From: Amoebophrya sp. A120
Taxonomy: Eukaryota > Sar > Dinophyceae > Syndiniales > Amoebophryaceae
Length of the DNA: 64,000 nucleotides
Direction of reading: 5' to 3'
NCBI GenBank assembly: GCA_905178155.1
Contig: CAJINV010000003.1
Span: forward strand, 7,249,612 to 7,313,611
Part shown: piece after piece, positions 25,801 to 36,750 of the stretch
Numbering within the stretch: the stretch's first letter is position 1
Layout of the letters: the number at the start of each line of letters is the position of its first letter
Position numbers and translations under genes: made by a program
The notes under the pieces: model-generated
What the model was told of the DNA's origin: nothing
Seen by the model: only the letters and a program-made list of their open reading frames with translations
The model's database searches: none

Positions 25801-28800
25801 GTCCCGATCCTGTAAAAGGCCATAGCGCTCCGTGTGCAAGTGGTACGCTTTGCCAGGCTGCAGCTCAGTGAATTGGCTTTGCTGTGATGCAGCCCCGGTA
25901 GACGAGGAAGGGCCGGCAGTTTGGTTGGCTCCTGATGTCGTGTTGGCGCCGTAGAGAGTGAGCACGCTGGGGGTGAGGTACAGGTATTTGTCGGACAGAA
26001 AACGATGGAAGGGCTGGTCCTTCAGAATGGCTAGGTCCAAGGCGAAATCCGGTGGCATCGAATAGTTGGCACCACTGTGATGCGCCCTGATCTCGATCAC
26101 GCCCAGGTTGGCGAAGTCGATGGGTTCCGAGAACTTAAGGATCAGGTTCTCAGTTGCTGCAGAGACCCCCACAGCTCCGTGCGCCGGATGCGAACTTGCG
26201 GTGTCCAGAATGGGACCCTGAAGTGTCATCGGAGCCTTCGGAAACCATCCTACGGCACACTGGTCGCAAGTTGGTCCTGTGAATCCAGTTTCGCAGACGC
26301 AGTCTCCGTTCAGGTTGCAGGAGCCCTTGCCGTTGCAGGTGGTTTCTGCTTTGCAGTACTTGCTGCAGCTACCGGGCGGCGCAGGATAATAGTCGGGCTT
26401 GCACGTCTCGCACAGCGCGCCACTGCGCCAGGGCCAGCACTGACACTGGTTGCCAGAGCAGCTCTGCGTACCTCCGGCATCGCAGTTTACATCGCAAGTC
26501 ATGCTGCAGTTGCCGCTCGGAACACGGAAGTCTGCGCAGAATTCGCAGTTGGTGCCATTGAATCCGTCGAAGCAAGTACAGCTGCCGTCGCCCTGGTTCC
26601 CGTCGTTGCAGGTTCCGGACAGAACCGGGGTGGGCGCGAACGCTACGCCGTCGTGCATGTTCACCCGGTCGGCGTAACAACGACACTCGTTCTCGCACTT
26701 CGTACCCCACCAGTTCGGTTTGCAGTGGCAGGCTCCTGTCCACGGGTCCACCTGATGGGTGCCTGCCGGGCTGCACGCCGCGTCGTTTTCGCAGTATGCT
26801 CCCCAGAAATAATCTTCGCACTTGCAGCGAGGGTGGGTGACGTTGACCAATCGTTCCTCCGTTTCCTCATTGACCAGGGCGACCTGACCACTACTAGTGC
26901 CATTAGATTTAGAGCCATTAGTTCCATTTGTGCCATTAGCCGGCACACTCGTCGATTCCGTCACGTTCCGCATCTCTTCTCGCACAAAGGGGTGGTTGCA
27001 AACCCCCCGCTTGTTGCAGATAGCGATCGAATCGCACTGGCTGCAGTCCGCCCCCGTCCAGCCGTGATCGCACGTACAAGCCAAAATGTCTTGCGTCTGC
27101 CCGTTCACCTGTCGCTCGACGGCCCCGCACTGCCCGTGGCCCGAGCAGTGCTGTGTGGCGTTACAGAAAACGGAGCACGAATTTCCGTAGTAGTTCGCCG
27201 CGCATGTGTCACACAGCGCTCCGTTGAAGCCCTCCTTGCACTGGCAAGTGTTTTGTCCAGGCGCGGTGGTGGCATCGGAAGAGCAGGACAGCGTGTTGCG
27301 CGGGTCGCACGGAGTCTTTCCAACACAAACCGTATCGCAGTGCGGAAAATTGATGTACCCTGGCGCGCACTGATCGCACCTCGGTCCGGCAAATCCCGTC
27401 TTGCAGACGCAGGTCCCATCGGCGCGATCCCGTTGCGGGTGAAAGAGCCCGTCGTTGCAAAATGCCGTGCCGGCCTGGTGGCAATTGCAGTCGCGGTCGC
27501 AGTTGGCGCCGAACCGGTTTCGTGGGCACTGCACCTTGCAAATACCCGCGTAACTACCGTCGTTGGTACTATCACTGGCGCTGCAGCAGGCACCATCCTT
27601 CTCCGGATGGCATCGCCTGGAACACATGATGGTGGTCACCATGGACTCGTCGTTCGCCTTGGAGGCGTCATTGCCGCCGCCCGGATGCACCACAATGGGT
27701 AGCACCAACCGATGGGCCCCCGCGATGAAGCCATTCTGTGCAATGTGCACCTCTACGTGCCGCATTTCCTGCGTCAGATCAATGTTGGCCTGCAGGATCG
27801 CGATACCCGTACCCATGGTGGAATTGGCGAAGCTCTTCACCATGTCGGACGCGTGTTGCGCCACACTCACCACGTCGTTGTGATTCGCCAGATAGAACCC
27901 GCACTCGTTTCGAGGCTCGGTCAAATTTGTGAACACGGTCTCGAGGCTGGAACAGTGCCCCGCGGAAGTAGAGTCGTTGAAGCGCTTCATTTCCGGCCGC
28001 TCGCTAAATTGGCACTCGACCGCGCCGCAATCCTTGATGTGCACGTCCGCATCGGCGCCCACCGTTGTTTGCAGGGCTCTGTCAAAGTGCAGGAAGAAGA
28101 GCACAGTGGCCATGGTCGCGTTGCCAGAAGCTCCACTCGGACCGCTGTTGTGCTCGAAAACTCTGTAGTCAAAGAAAAGCATATGCGGCGCCCCGTTTCC
28201 GTCTGTAGGAGCTGGGTGGTGCTGGTTATTTGTGCTGAAGGTGTACATGGTTTCATTCGTGAACTCGTAGCCTGGCGTGGGTTGGTTCCAACCGACATAC
28301 TGCTTATTTCCGACAGCGTTCGCGTCGCGGATGACCGCCTGGGAAAAATCGAGAAAGTACGTGGAGTTTTCTTCCAACGCTTGCTGGAGTTCCTGCGACG
28401 CCAGGGAGAGACGTCGACCCGCGGCATTCCGGTATCCGCCTCCTGCGACGGAGTCGTAGGGCAGCGGCAACGCGATGCGAAAAACTTCGTTCGCAGGTTC
28501 CACTTCGACATCGGTGTAGTTCACAACCGGCTGCGGATTCACAAAATCCACATAACGCTTGTCAAAAACGGCAGTGTCGTTCGGCTGCTTCATCACTTTG
28601 ATAAAACCTGACACGGCAACAACTTCATGCGAAAACGTCAGAACGAGCGGGTCGTGAGGAGCGTGGTCCGATGTACCGTTTTTCGGCACGGAGTCATAAA
28701 CCAATAGCTCGAGCGGGTAGCTCGGCCGCGCGGATTCGTTCGCGGCACGTGTCTGCGTAAGATTTGTCTTCGGGTGGTAGGCAGACCGACACGCCGCACA

Positions 28801-31800
28801 GTTTCCTGGCCCGGAACAGGGCTGATCGGTACGCTTGAAGCCGTCCGCGCACTCGAGCACCATACTGGCGGCCGTCGCAACAGCTGACGAACCGCTGCTC
28901 GGGGCTGCAGAAAGCGCTCGCGGGGAAGATACTCCCGGTGTACTATCAGGTGACGAAAAACCCATGGCTACGGCAGGTGTTGTCAAATCGGCGTGAAGCT
29001 CGGAGCTCGAATCAACTAAGTGATCACTATCCCATGCGATCCGGGCGTCATCGTCCGCCAGGTGTGCCGGTGCGGCTTTCATGCCGAACGCCGCAAGGCG
29101 CTGCAGCAGTGCACTTGAAGAAGGTTTGCGCGCCGCGGGGAGCGGCGCGGCAGAAGATGCATCATCGGCGCTAAGACCGTCCGCGCGGAGGGCACGGCGG
29201 CCAGAACCTTTTGGCGTGGCGAGCACGTAATTTGGCGGCAAAGCTAGGTTACACTCCGCACCTGTGTATCCCTGTTTGCACACGCACGATCCCCCGGAGG
29301 TGCCCCGGATGCAATGTTCCGTTCCAACCGGGTCACACTTGCACTGGTTCTCACATCGGGTTCCGTAGAAGTTTGGCTCGCAGACGCACTCCAGTTGTCC
29401 GTTGCGCACTTGGCACTCGCCTTGGCCAGCTACGCAGTGCGGACACGTGGCGGCCGGCCGCGTGATGCCTCGGTTCGTGCTGGTCAGCAGGCAGCGGGTA
29501 TTGTCATAATTTCCGTGGAACAATTCGGCGCGAACCAGGGGCGTGTATGACAAGTTGTCGATGAGCTTTGTGCTCTCGTTTGCGAGCGGAAACACCGCGG
29601 GCGCGTACTCCGTGGCGAAGCTCTGGCCCTGGAGAAGATCGCCCGCAACCACAACCCCGAAAGACTCCCCCGACAAAGCCGATTTTGGGAAGACTTCGAG
29701 CGCCGCAGGGGTGCTGCCCCAGTGGGATTTGTGCATGCAAGGCTGTGGTCGAAGAGCAGGGGCCGCAGTCGTGCTAGTACCTCCGCCCGCCCCGCCCGCG
29801 GTGCAATAACTCTCGGCCTTCACCATGTTGATGACCACTTTGGCCTCGGTGGTTACGGTCGCCACACCGCTGTACCGCCCGACGCGCATGGCTTCGAACC
29901 GCTCCAAGTATGGAACAGCCGTTGTATTGCAGCGGATCCGGGTGTCCAACACCTCAGTCACCACGCAGGCGGACTTGGAGTTGGATGTCTCGTACGTACC
30001 GCGGTAGAAATACGTGAAGTTCGTTTCCAAGAAAACCGCGAAATTCGCAAGATCCAGCACCATGGTAGAGTCGGGGTTGATGGCCCGCCGCTGTTGCAGC
30101 GACATACCGGGGACCAGCGCTGGACCGGTGTGAACCACCGTCGCAGCAGCGGTAGACGAAGCAGGGGCGGTAGAAGAGTTCGTCGCATTCGACGTATTGG
30201 ACGTCCCGTTGCTTTGATTGCCACCGGCGCTGGGAGGACCCGCAGCAGACAGCTCGCGGCGCGACGCGCCATACATGAGTGCTCCAACGGCGTCAAAACT
30301 ATCGTCCTCGCTGGTCGTGACTTCTTCATCGTCTGATGTTAGCTGCCGATGCAATTGGCTTGACGAGGGCAATCCACCCAGAAAACCGTACCCCTCGATG
30401 GTGGTTTGCACACCGCCCGCCAGACCATGGAAATCGTCCGGGGTGACGCGTGTCACGTACATCGCGGTGTCAAGCTGCTCCCCGGTCAGCATGGCATAGC
30501 CGAATGGCTTCACCGAAATTTTCGGTGTGAGTAGGAAATCGCTCACGCCCCTGTACATTTCCGGATCCAGCACGTAGTGGTTGAACTGCGTGCGCAGGTT
30601 CGGGTCCTCCACATACGTGGGCGAGTCAAAGTCGCGGGAGAGCCGGCAGGTCAGTCGCGTCGATCTCACCTCCTTTATCAAGCAGTTGCGACTCACACGC
30701 GGCTGGCCGCTCATGGTTTCTACCAAATCCACCGTGATGTGCTCCGAGTAGTCGAACGCGGTGTCGTTTTGCGGATTCAACGAGCCCGGCAAGTCCAAAT
30801 ACCCCAGCCAGGCTGGCGAGAAGTCGAAGGTCAGAACGCCCGGAAACCCGACCGCGAGTTTCACGGGCGCGAGGCTTTCGACCCGGCTGGTCAGCGTCGG
30901 GTCAAATGTAAAAGTGAAGTCGTGGATGGTCTCGTGTAGAATCTTCAGACCCCGCTGCTCGCAGCTGTAGTGCGGGGCGGCATTGCACGCCACGGCGATG
31001 TAGGGCACACGGCAGTACAAATTATTCGGCAAGATGTGGTCCTTTTTGCTGAAGCTCGTGCCGTCGTAAAAGAGCGCGGCGCGCGTCACGTTGGTTGTGT
31101 TGTCGGCGGCAGGTCGGTCCGACTCTTCGAGCGTGATGTTCCACATGTCTTCCCGGTGCGTGGCGTTTGCGTTCCAGCCCAAGTGAATGTGGGCGCAGGT
31201 GATTCGCTGCAGGCCAAATCCAGTGAACTCGATTTCAGTGCCGCCTGCAAGGGACCCCGACGTCGGGTAAACGTTGTGCAGTTCCAACGCCACGTCCATC
31301 GTCAGGTTCTGGCTCATCGCGAACCCCTGACCACCGATGCTGATCTCCGGCTGCAGACCCCGTCCAACCGTTCCGTCCTGCAGCGTGCAGGTCACCTCAA
31401 AGCGGGTGGCGAATTGGAAATCCTTGAGCGGATGCACGATCGAAACGTTGGCGGACTGTTCTGCTCCGGCCGCTGATGCGCCGCCCCCGGCGCCGAGAAG
31501 CGCACGGAAGTTGTCGTCATTCTGGTCCGGACAGTTCTCAACGCAACGGTGCTGGGTCACGAGGCAGTCCGAGTTCCCGACCGTGATGTTGAAGTCGGAG
31601 GTGCGCAGCCCGTACACTGAAGCGTTCACGTTCGCAAAAAGCGGCTCACCCAGCAGACTAGTCCGCACGCTCCTACCACCGCTTCGCGTGATCACCACTG
31701 TGCCGTTCTCACCCATTCGCGTTGCCGCCGACCCCTCCCCGCGCGGCGCCATCAAATGTCCGTCCTGCGTAAAGACCACATCCTCCGCGACGACGGCCGG

Positions 31801-34800
31801 AACACGGTTCGTTTTCCGCATGGCCATGCTCGCCTCCGGAAGCAGCACGTTGGACAGCACAAACGTCAGCTCCGCACCGGCAGTGACTGTGACCGCCGAC
31901 GGACCGGAGAGCGCTGCTGATTTCGCGCCGGGCTGATTGTTTGCGTTATTAAGGACCATCACCGCCTCAACCTGTGGCGTGAAAGATTGCGAAAATTGAA
32001 AATCCGCACTCTGGATGTACTTCGATGCGGCCAGGATGTTGTTGCTCCGCATCTGTGCCTGTGGCACCGCGTGCGGCACTCGCAGCCAATCCGCAGGGAT
32101 GTACTCGTAGAAAAGCGAATTTCGGTTACCGCCCTCTTGGACCATGTAGAAGTTGATCTCGGCACCGGTCCCGCCCAACTCTGCGAAGTCACTCCCGGAA
32201 TACTCCGCATACAGGCGGCGGGGATCCACCGGGTCGTGGAAGGTATAGGGGTCGATGAAACGAATCCCGTACGAGAAGCCTTCCTCCGGGCGTTTTTCGT
32301 AGTCCGCGTTCCAGTCGGTACCAAGGTTGAAGACCTCGATCCGCGGAAAGATCTTCAGCAGCGCCTCCTGCACCTCGTAGCGCTTCACGTTGTAGGGCAG
32401 CGAAGTTGTGCAGCTCCGTGCCACCGTGGCGTTGGTTTTCGAAGAACCTCGGCAGAGCTTGAAGTTGCCGGACAGGGGTGCCGACTCTTCCTGCGACAGG
32501 GTAACGATACCCCGCGTGTAGGGCGTCTCGGCCGCCGTGGCGTTACGGGGCGGCACCATCTCAAAGGTTGCGTGTGTTGTCTGGCCGTACAGCCCGTGTG
32601 TGCCGCTTCCCAGAATGCAGTTGAAGGTGATTTCGAACCCGACCGCGAGTCCGGCACTGGTGGCCTGCGCCGCCGCAGCCGTGACGGTAGGCAAGCAGTC
32701 CTTGGTGTACTGGATCGTCGATCCGGCCGCTGATTTCGCTCCCCGCAGCGCCGTTTCCAACGTCGCGGTGTCCGCCTGGTCCACGCGGACTTTGTCGGTG
32801 AAGTACTCGGTGTGGCTCAGGTCGTGCGACACCTTCACCTTCACCGAGTAGAACTGCCCGGCATCCGACACGAGAAGCGCGTGCTTTTCCCGGTCGCGCC
32901 GGGCGGTCAGCGTCATCTTTTGCATCTCGTACAGGCCGCTGGTCTTGTAGAACGCCTCCTTCTCTGCTTCGGTGAAAATCTGGTGCCCCTCCGCCGTGTG
33001 TGTGTCGTTCGCGTAGGTTCCGTTCAGCCAGGGATCGTGCACCGCCACGCCGATCTGCAACCAATTGGCGCTCCAGTGGAACTCGTCGTTGTGGTAGATG
33101 CGCATGGGGTAGCCCGCAATGCTGGAGTTGTGTGCGTTTTGAAACTTCATGCGCGGGCTGCGCTGACGCACCGAGTGCGTGGTCAAGTCCGGGTGGCTGC
33201 ACGTGCTGCCCTCGACGCTCTCTCTCGCGGCCCCGTTGGCAGGCACAAAGGGATTGTTGCTCTCGCTGCAGTACACGTAGAAGGCGAAGGGGTCGTCGGG
33301 CCGCCATCGATCCACCCAGTGGACAATTTTCCCGACCTCCGTCCACAGATTTACGTTCGGCTCGCTCCCGGTGAAGTCAATCAGGACCTTCGCGGACAGT
33401 TCGGCCGCAGTGAAAAACTGGTACTCCGCGTCGGGGGAAAAGTAGGACGGCGGGACGAAAAAAGTTTCCAGGACCTGCTCGAACTCGTAGTAGCCAGACC
33501 AGTCCGCGGTTCGGTCGCGCCACTGGTCCTGCCAGGCCTGGTCCCATGTGTGCAGCTGGCGGCGGATCGGACCCCGCAACCAGGTACCCTTTTCCTGCCC
33601 GAAGGGCTCGGCAGAAACTGACTCGGCCGGGTTCTGGCTCACGAACTGGATCCGGTCCGCGTTCTCGTTCAAATTTACCGGGTTCATAAACACCTTGGAA
33701 ACACCAAGCAGCACGTCTTTGCGCAGGCCTTCCGCGTATGCGACGTTGGGGAACATATTGTCGCTGTTCACCCAGCTCGCGCGTTTCCCGAAGGTCTCTG
33801 TGTGGCCAGGATGAAGTCCGGAGTACAGTCGCCATTTCGTGCCGCGGCCGCCAAAGAATCCGTGCAACGGCAGTTGCGTGCGCAATCCACCCTGTTTGCT
33901 GGTGCTCGAAGCGCCGACGTCGAGGCAATCCTGTCTACAGGTCAGAGTGGTCTCAACGTCCGTCCAGGCGCCGCTGCTCTTTGTGACTGTAATCTGTTGA
34001 TGTTTCTTCAGCGAACTTGTCCACACGTGCCGATTGTCGTGGTACCCGGGCTCCTGCGCAAAGGTGGACCCGTCGGGGTTCACGTAGTGGCCCCCGTCGC
34101 AGTCCCGCTTGCCCTTGCAAATCCCCCCCGCGATTTCGTGCGCTTGACACAACCTCCTCCCATCCATTGCACACATACGCGCAGCGTCGTGAAAGGACAC
34201 TTTGTGGTTGCCGGGCGTGTAGCAATCCTTCGGCGTTAGTTTTTGCCAAGTGTTTTCAAAAGGCTCCGCGTTTTTGTTCACCGAATGGCAGAACTGCCCG
34301 TCTGTGTCGCAACACAAGACCGTGTAAAGCCGACCACTTTGCGCCGGATCCGCAGCTTCGTGCGGCGGCACCATGACTTGGTGGTCGGTGCCAAAATTGG
34401 GGTTGCCGTCGGTCAGTCGAGCCTTGGAGACGACAAGCGACACATTTACCGGTGATACGTGTGCCTGCATGTCGGAGGAAAGGCCTTGGCAGGAATTCTG
34501 CAACGGCACACCGCCGGACAGTGCGTGCTCCGTCACGTCCCACAGGATGGTCTTCGAAGAGGTCGTGGAAGAGCCCACCGAGACGCGTACCTCCGCGCAT
34601 CCCGTGATGTCGTCGGCGTGCGGAGGCAGCAACAGCGCCTCCTGCTGGCGCTGCGTGTCCAGCACCTGAGACAGTGACTGCTGGTAGTCCGCATACGCCG
34701 CCTGGCTGTTTGAACCCGAGAAGATCTTCGGGATGCGACACTCGAAATGCGTGGAATTGAATGCCTTGTCCGCAATGACGTGACACGGAATGTCGTTTCG

Positions 34801-36750
34801 CGGCCCCAAAAAAATCCGTGTGGTGTCCACGTTGAAACCGGTGCCCCGAATTTGCAGCACTGCGCCGCCAGTCGGACTCGCAAAGCGCGGACTGATCTCG
34901 TAAATCTCCGGGTACATAGCCATGTCGTAACTCACTGGCGGCAAGTTGCTCGGTCTGTCATCTTCAAAACGTCGTAGGTGCTGATCGAGTGAACTTTCCT
35001 CCACCCCAATGGTGAACAGCCCAAAAGGCCGCGGTTGGTCCGACTTCGTGTTGAGAAACTGAGCATGCCCGTACCCGTCGGGGCAGTCGGCCGCTGTTTG
35101 GCAAGTGCACTGCAGGTCCGAGCACTTCGCCACGTCGTTCAGCCCATTGGGGCGGACGAAGAGGGAGAACCGGCCCCAGCCCGGCTGCAACCACCCCTGG
35201 AGGCGACACGTGAGGCCGATCTTCTCGATCACCCTGTTGTTGTTCTGCAGGTTGTAGTCGTTCGTGTTTGCGAACCGGTTCGCTAGCAGCAGCTCGTCGG
35301 CGAGGCAGGTCGAACCCCCGACCCTTGTTTCCGTCTGCGACCAGGTCTTCGCGAGGATCTGCTGTCGTCGGTAGGTGGAAGAGCGGGCTCCGTACGACAA
35401 AAAGTCGCCGACGGCCAACCCGAAATGCGACACAAATTTCACCACCGGCGTTTGCTCGTATTCGTAGCGGAACACCACCGAGGGGTCCCGGACGCGTGCG
35501 TAGGTGCCACCGCCCGCGGCGTCCGAGATGATCAGCACTTCGAGCGTGACATTCATCGGCTCGGGCACCCGCGGGGTGATGCAGATCAGCTCGGACTGCG
35601 TGCTCATGGGAAGCATCACTGGGCAGGCGTATTGTCCCAAATAGACCGTTTGCTGCGAGTAGAGGTTGATTCGGTTTGGATCTAGAAACCCGTCCCCGGT
35701 GATGCGCAGCTGCAGGCCCCCCTCGAGACTACCCCGTTTCGGGAAGAAGTCGTTGACCTTCGCAGCATGCGTGAACAGACTTGCACCAGTGCACACCGCG
35801 AAAAACAGCTGAAGAGCACGCGACAGCAAGGTTCGAACTGAACTTTTTTCGCTAGAAGTAGCGCTCCTTGTTCCGTGCGTTGGGGAGACTGAAAGAAAAG
35901 GTCGCAGTCTGCGAAGAGGACAATTCATTGCCGTCTGTTGTCGTCTTATTCTTGGCATCGTCTTACTAGAGGACGAAAACATCCCCTGTCGCTGCTCAGA
36001 AAAACAGCCCCCGGCGTTTTCTTCACCAGCATCGTTCGGCAGAGCTTGTCTTCTTGTTTGCCCTATTGCTGCGGAGCTCGTGGTGATATTTCTCGTTTCT
36101 CTACTTGCACTTTTTCTTTTTGTTCGGGCACGAGATGAGAAATAATCGTCTGGTATCACTCTGTCGTGTGTACTGCCACTGGAAGATTCGATTCTCGACA
36201 AGACAGAGGCCTGTAATTTCATCGGTGTAGTCCCACCTTTCGCGGAGGAAGGAAACCGTGCATTCGCGCAACTCCTGGCTGGCTCATCATGGCGGCCAGC
36301 AGCAGGAAACATAGGTAAAACGCGCGCTCTCGGGGCGGCCGTTGGTCGCTCCATACCCGGAGGGAAGAGGAGCGGGTTCTTCACGAAACCAAACCGCTCG
36401 TCAGAGCAATCAGAATCAAAAGTCGAGATGTTGGCCTTCTGTCTTATTTTTTCTTTTCGGTCGCTGGATTTCGCGCTCGAAGTAAAGGACGACGAACTAC
36501 TGGAAGGCGTGCCTCGTCGGACAAGAAAGAGGCCGCTCTTCCATTTGTTCGACGTTGCCACCGTTCTTCCCGGGCGAAAATCCTTGATATATTGACCGCC
36601 AACAGAAGCACCAGGTTGTGGTTGCGTGGGATCTGGTGCGTCTTCTGTTTCCTCTTCCTCTCTTGAGGCTTCTGAAGTCGTACTACCGCTAGGTCGACCA
36701 GTACCCCGGAGCGACCTGCTTGCTGTTACATCCTCGTCGAGCACAAGCAT
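6345..36750 (-). CDS. Giant fibrocystin-L/PKHD1L1-like transmembrane protein with MORN-repeat tail (about 9,680 aa)
   Basis: Five exons on the minus strand: 36750-12300, 12067-11079, 10742-10548, 10217-8319 and 7850-6345 (stop TGA). Introns 2, 3 and 4 have canonical GT-AG ends (GTATGA, GTACTG and GTATAA donors) and are all phase 0. Intron 1 is modelled as phase 1 (GTACAG donor, GTCAG acceptor), but a GC donor is also possible. Joining exon 1 to exon 2 is supported by content: a Cys pair followed by a LSDLDGTLTG motif after the second G8/beta-helix block, as in CEMIP/TMEM2/PKHD1L1 proteins. Joining exons 4 and 5 rebuilds a TSP1 module across the junction. Domain order: Ser-rich leader, hydrophobic segment near residue 313-329, IPT/TIG x2, PA14-like, IPT x2, EGF, Ig-like modules and EGF blocks, IPT, PAN-like, IPT, discoidin-like, IPT, G8, PbH1, PAN-like, G8, PbH1, Ala-rich coil, EGF, TSP1, one membrane helix, MORN repeats. 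Likely a cell-surface receptor or adhesin; the ligand is unknown. A first exon of 24.45 kb without an intron is exceptional. Confidence 0.8.
8319..12067 (-). other. Exons 2-4 of the giant gene: CEMIP-like segment, Ala-rich coil, EGF block and TSP1 start
   Basis: Exon 2 (12067-11079) carries LSDLDGTLTG and a segment typical of CEMIP/PKHD1L1 proteins after the beta-helix. It then has a short module ending IKVVSVQAGSVNVNYE. Exon 3 (10742-10548) is only 65 residues, Ala/Gln-rich (AAAQQVAAKQVEQAQQ). It continues in the same style into exon 4 (VAAVQAAAVANN), suggesting a helical stalk split by a 330-bp intron. Exon 4 has EGF units (CVCKFNWQGAHCHHCADGFY, CACVNGYVGDRC). It ends inside a TSP1 module (AGWTECEYPNANCGPGVRYR), whose remaining cysteines lie in exon 5. 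Confidence 0.7.
13560..16110 (-). other. Second PAN-like module, second G8 domain and beta-helix repeats
   Basis: Near 16100-15850 a Cys-rich segment (CKALCLLETNCMFMTFRATG) has the spacing of PAN/apple domains. The second G8 domain runs from about 15340 to 14500. It opens with LWENPDTWPSGKVPEPNEVV, has the FVGSKGYPYLGNAEVLLHG strand pair and a GVLGELQMHG strand, and contains a Cys-rich insertion not present in the first G8. Beta-helix (PbH1) repeats follow at about 14300-13560, with ALRIAGPANVAVRNNFFSRL and IQIEDNLGSTMW. The pair of G8 plus beta-helix blocks in one chain is the hallmark arrangement of PKHD1 and PKHD1L1 and the main reason for the family call. Confidence 0.75.
16500..22030 (-). 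other. IPT, PAN-like and discoidin-like modules, then first G8 domain with parallel beta-helix repeats
   Basis: An IPT/TIG domain (SGSIAGGTQVKITGRGFGF) lies near 22020-21750. It is followed by a PAN/apple-like Cys segment near 21690-21420, a further IPT domain (GGGVDLHIHGRGFGTSP) near 20830, and a discoidin-like beta region near 20380-20060. The last IPT domain (TARGNTLVTLSGQNLGDV) is near 19260. The first G8 domain spans about 18800-18250: it opens with WSDPANWLNEELPRRGD, and contains WVHGGTLEIG and later KLDIHG strands. G8 domains have conserved glycines and occur in PKHD1, CEMIP and TMEM2. Downstream to about 16500 are right-handed beta-helix repeats (for example KDVEVRNCGQGG and KFTVAEGNVGYLI). 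Known members of this fold group act on or bind extracellular glycans; activity here is not shown. Confidence 0.7.
22240..26220 (-). other. Alternating Big_5-like/DCG modules followed by the third EGF block
   Basis: Three more bacterial-Ig-like (Big_5-like) beta modules occur, each followed by a partner module with a conserved Cys motif. The clearest Ig-like starts are LILKFSEPIDFANLGVIEI near 26150 and LVFVAFDRPIEVVPGAKGM near 24300. The partner motifs are SDCGWDMDCHSACDN near 25550, TDCGFDLDCRPESCDN near 24680 and QSCGSALSCEP near 23360. From 23110 to 22240 a run of EGF and laminin-EGF units closes the segment (for example CSCKPGWTGARCDEC and CTCLPGWGGAKCDQC). The Ig-like assignment is from pattern, and the partner module is not one I can name. 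Confidence 0.6.
26240..29450 (-). other. EGF/laminin-EGF block with an intervening bacterial-Ig-like module
   Basis: Near 29450-29220 two EGF-like units (CVCEPNFYGTRCENQCKC and CVCKQGYTGAECN) open the block. Between about 28720 and 27700 is a beta-rich module starting with LVLTFSHEVVAVSGFIKV, a Big_5-like pattern, followed by a partner module with a CGAVEC motif. From 27580 to 26240 there are about ten EGF or laminin-type EGF units with the usual C-x-C-x(5)-G-x(2)-C spacing (for example CVCKTGFAGPRCDQC and CTCDHGWTGADCSQC). EGF units in such arrays form stiff rods that bind proteins or glycans extracellularly. A linker at 26945-26880 is rich in N-glycosylation sequons. Confidence 0.7.
33290..35928 (-). 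other. N-terminal ectodomain of the giant protein: signal/anchor, two IPT/TIG domains, Cys-rich and PA14-like regions
   Basis: An internal ATG at 35928-35926 (MNCPLRR) lies about 38 residues before a hydrophobic run (LQLFFAVCTGASLFTHA, about 35766-35812). This ATG is the better start if the hydrophobic run is a cleaved signal peptide; starting at 36750 would bury it about 313 residues inside the chain. The first IPT/TIG domain follows at once (FFPKRGSLEGGLQLRITGDGF, near 35750-35510). A second, with SPRFASPTGGAVLQIRGTGF, is near 34925-34700. Around 34260-33890 is a Cys-rich segment with MCAMDGRRLCQAHEI, a pattern seen in secreted protist proteins. Near 33560-33290 the sequence FFVPPSYFSPDAEYQFFTAA followed by KVLIDF resembles a PA14 domain, which PKHD1L1 also carries. 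The PA14 call is tentative. Confidence 0.6.

Noticed and set aside
21205-28611. Several plus-strand frames of 170-540 codons (for example 26077-27702)
   Set aside because: All are opposite EGF and Ig-like blocks of the giant gene; their products are Val/Ala/Arg-rich with no cysteine pattern or domain.
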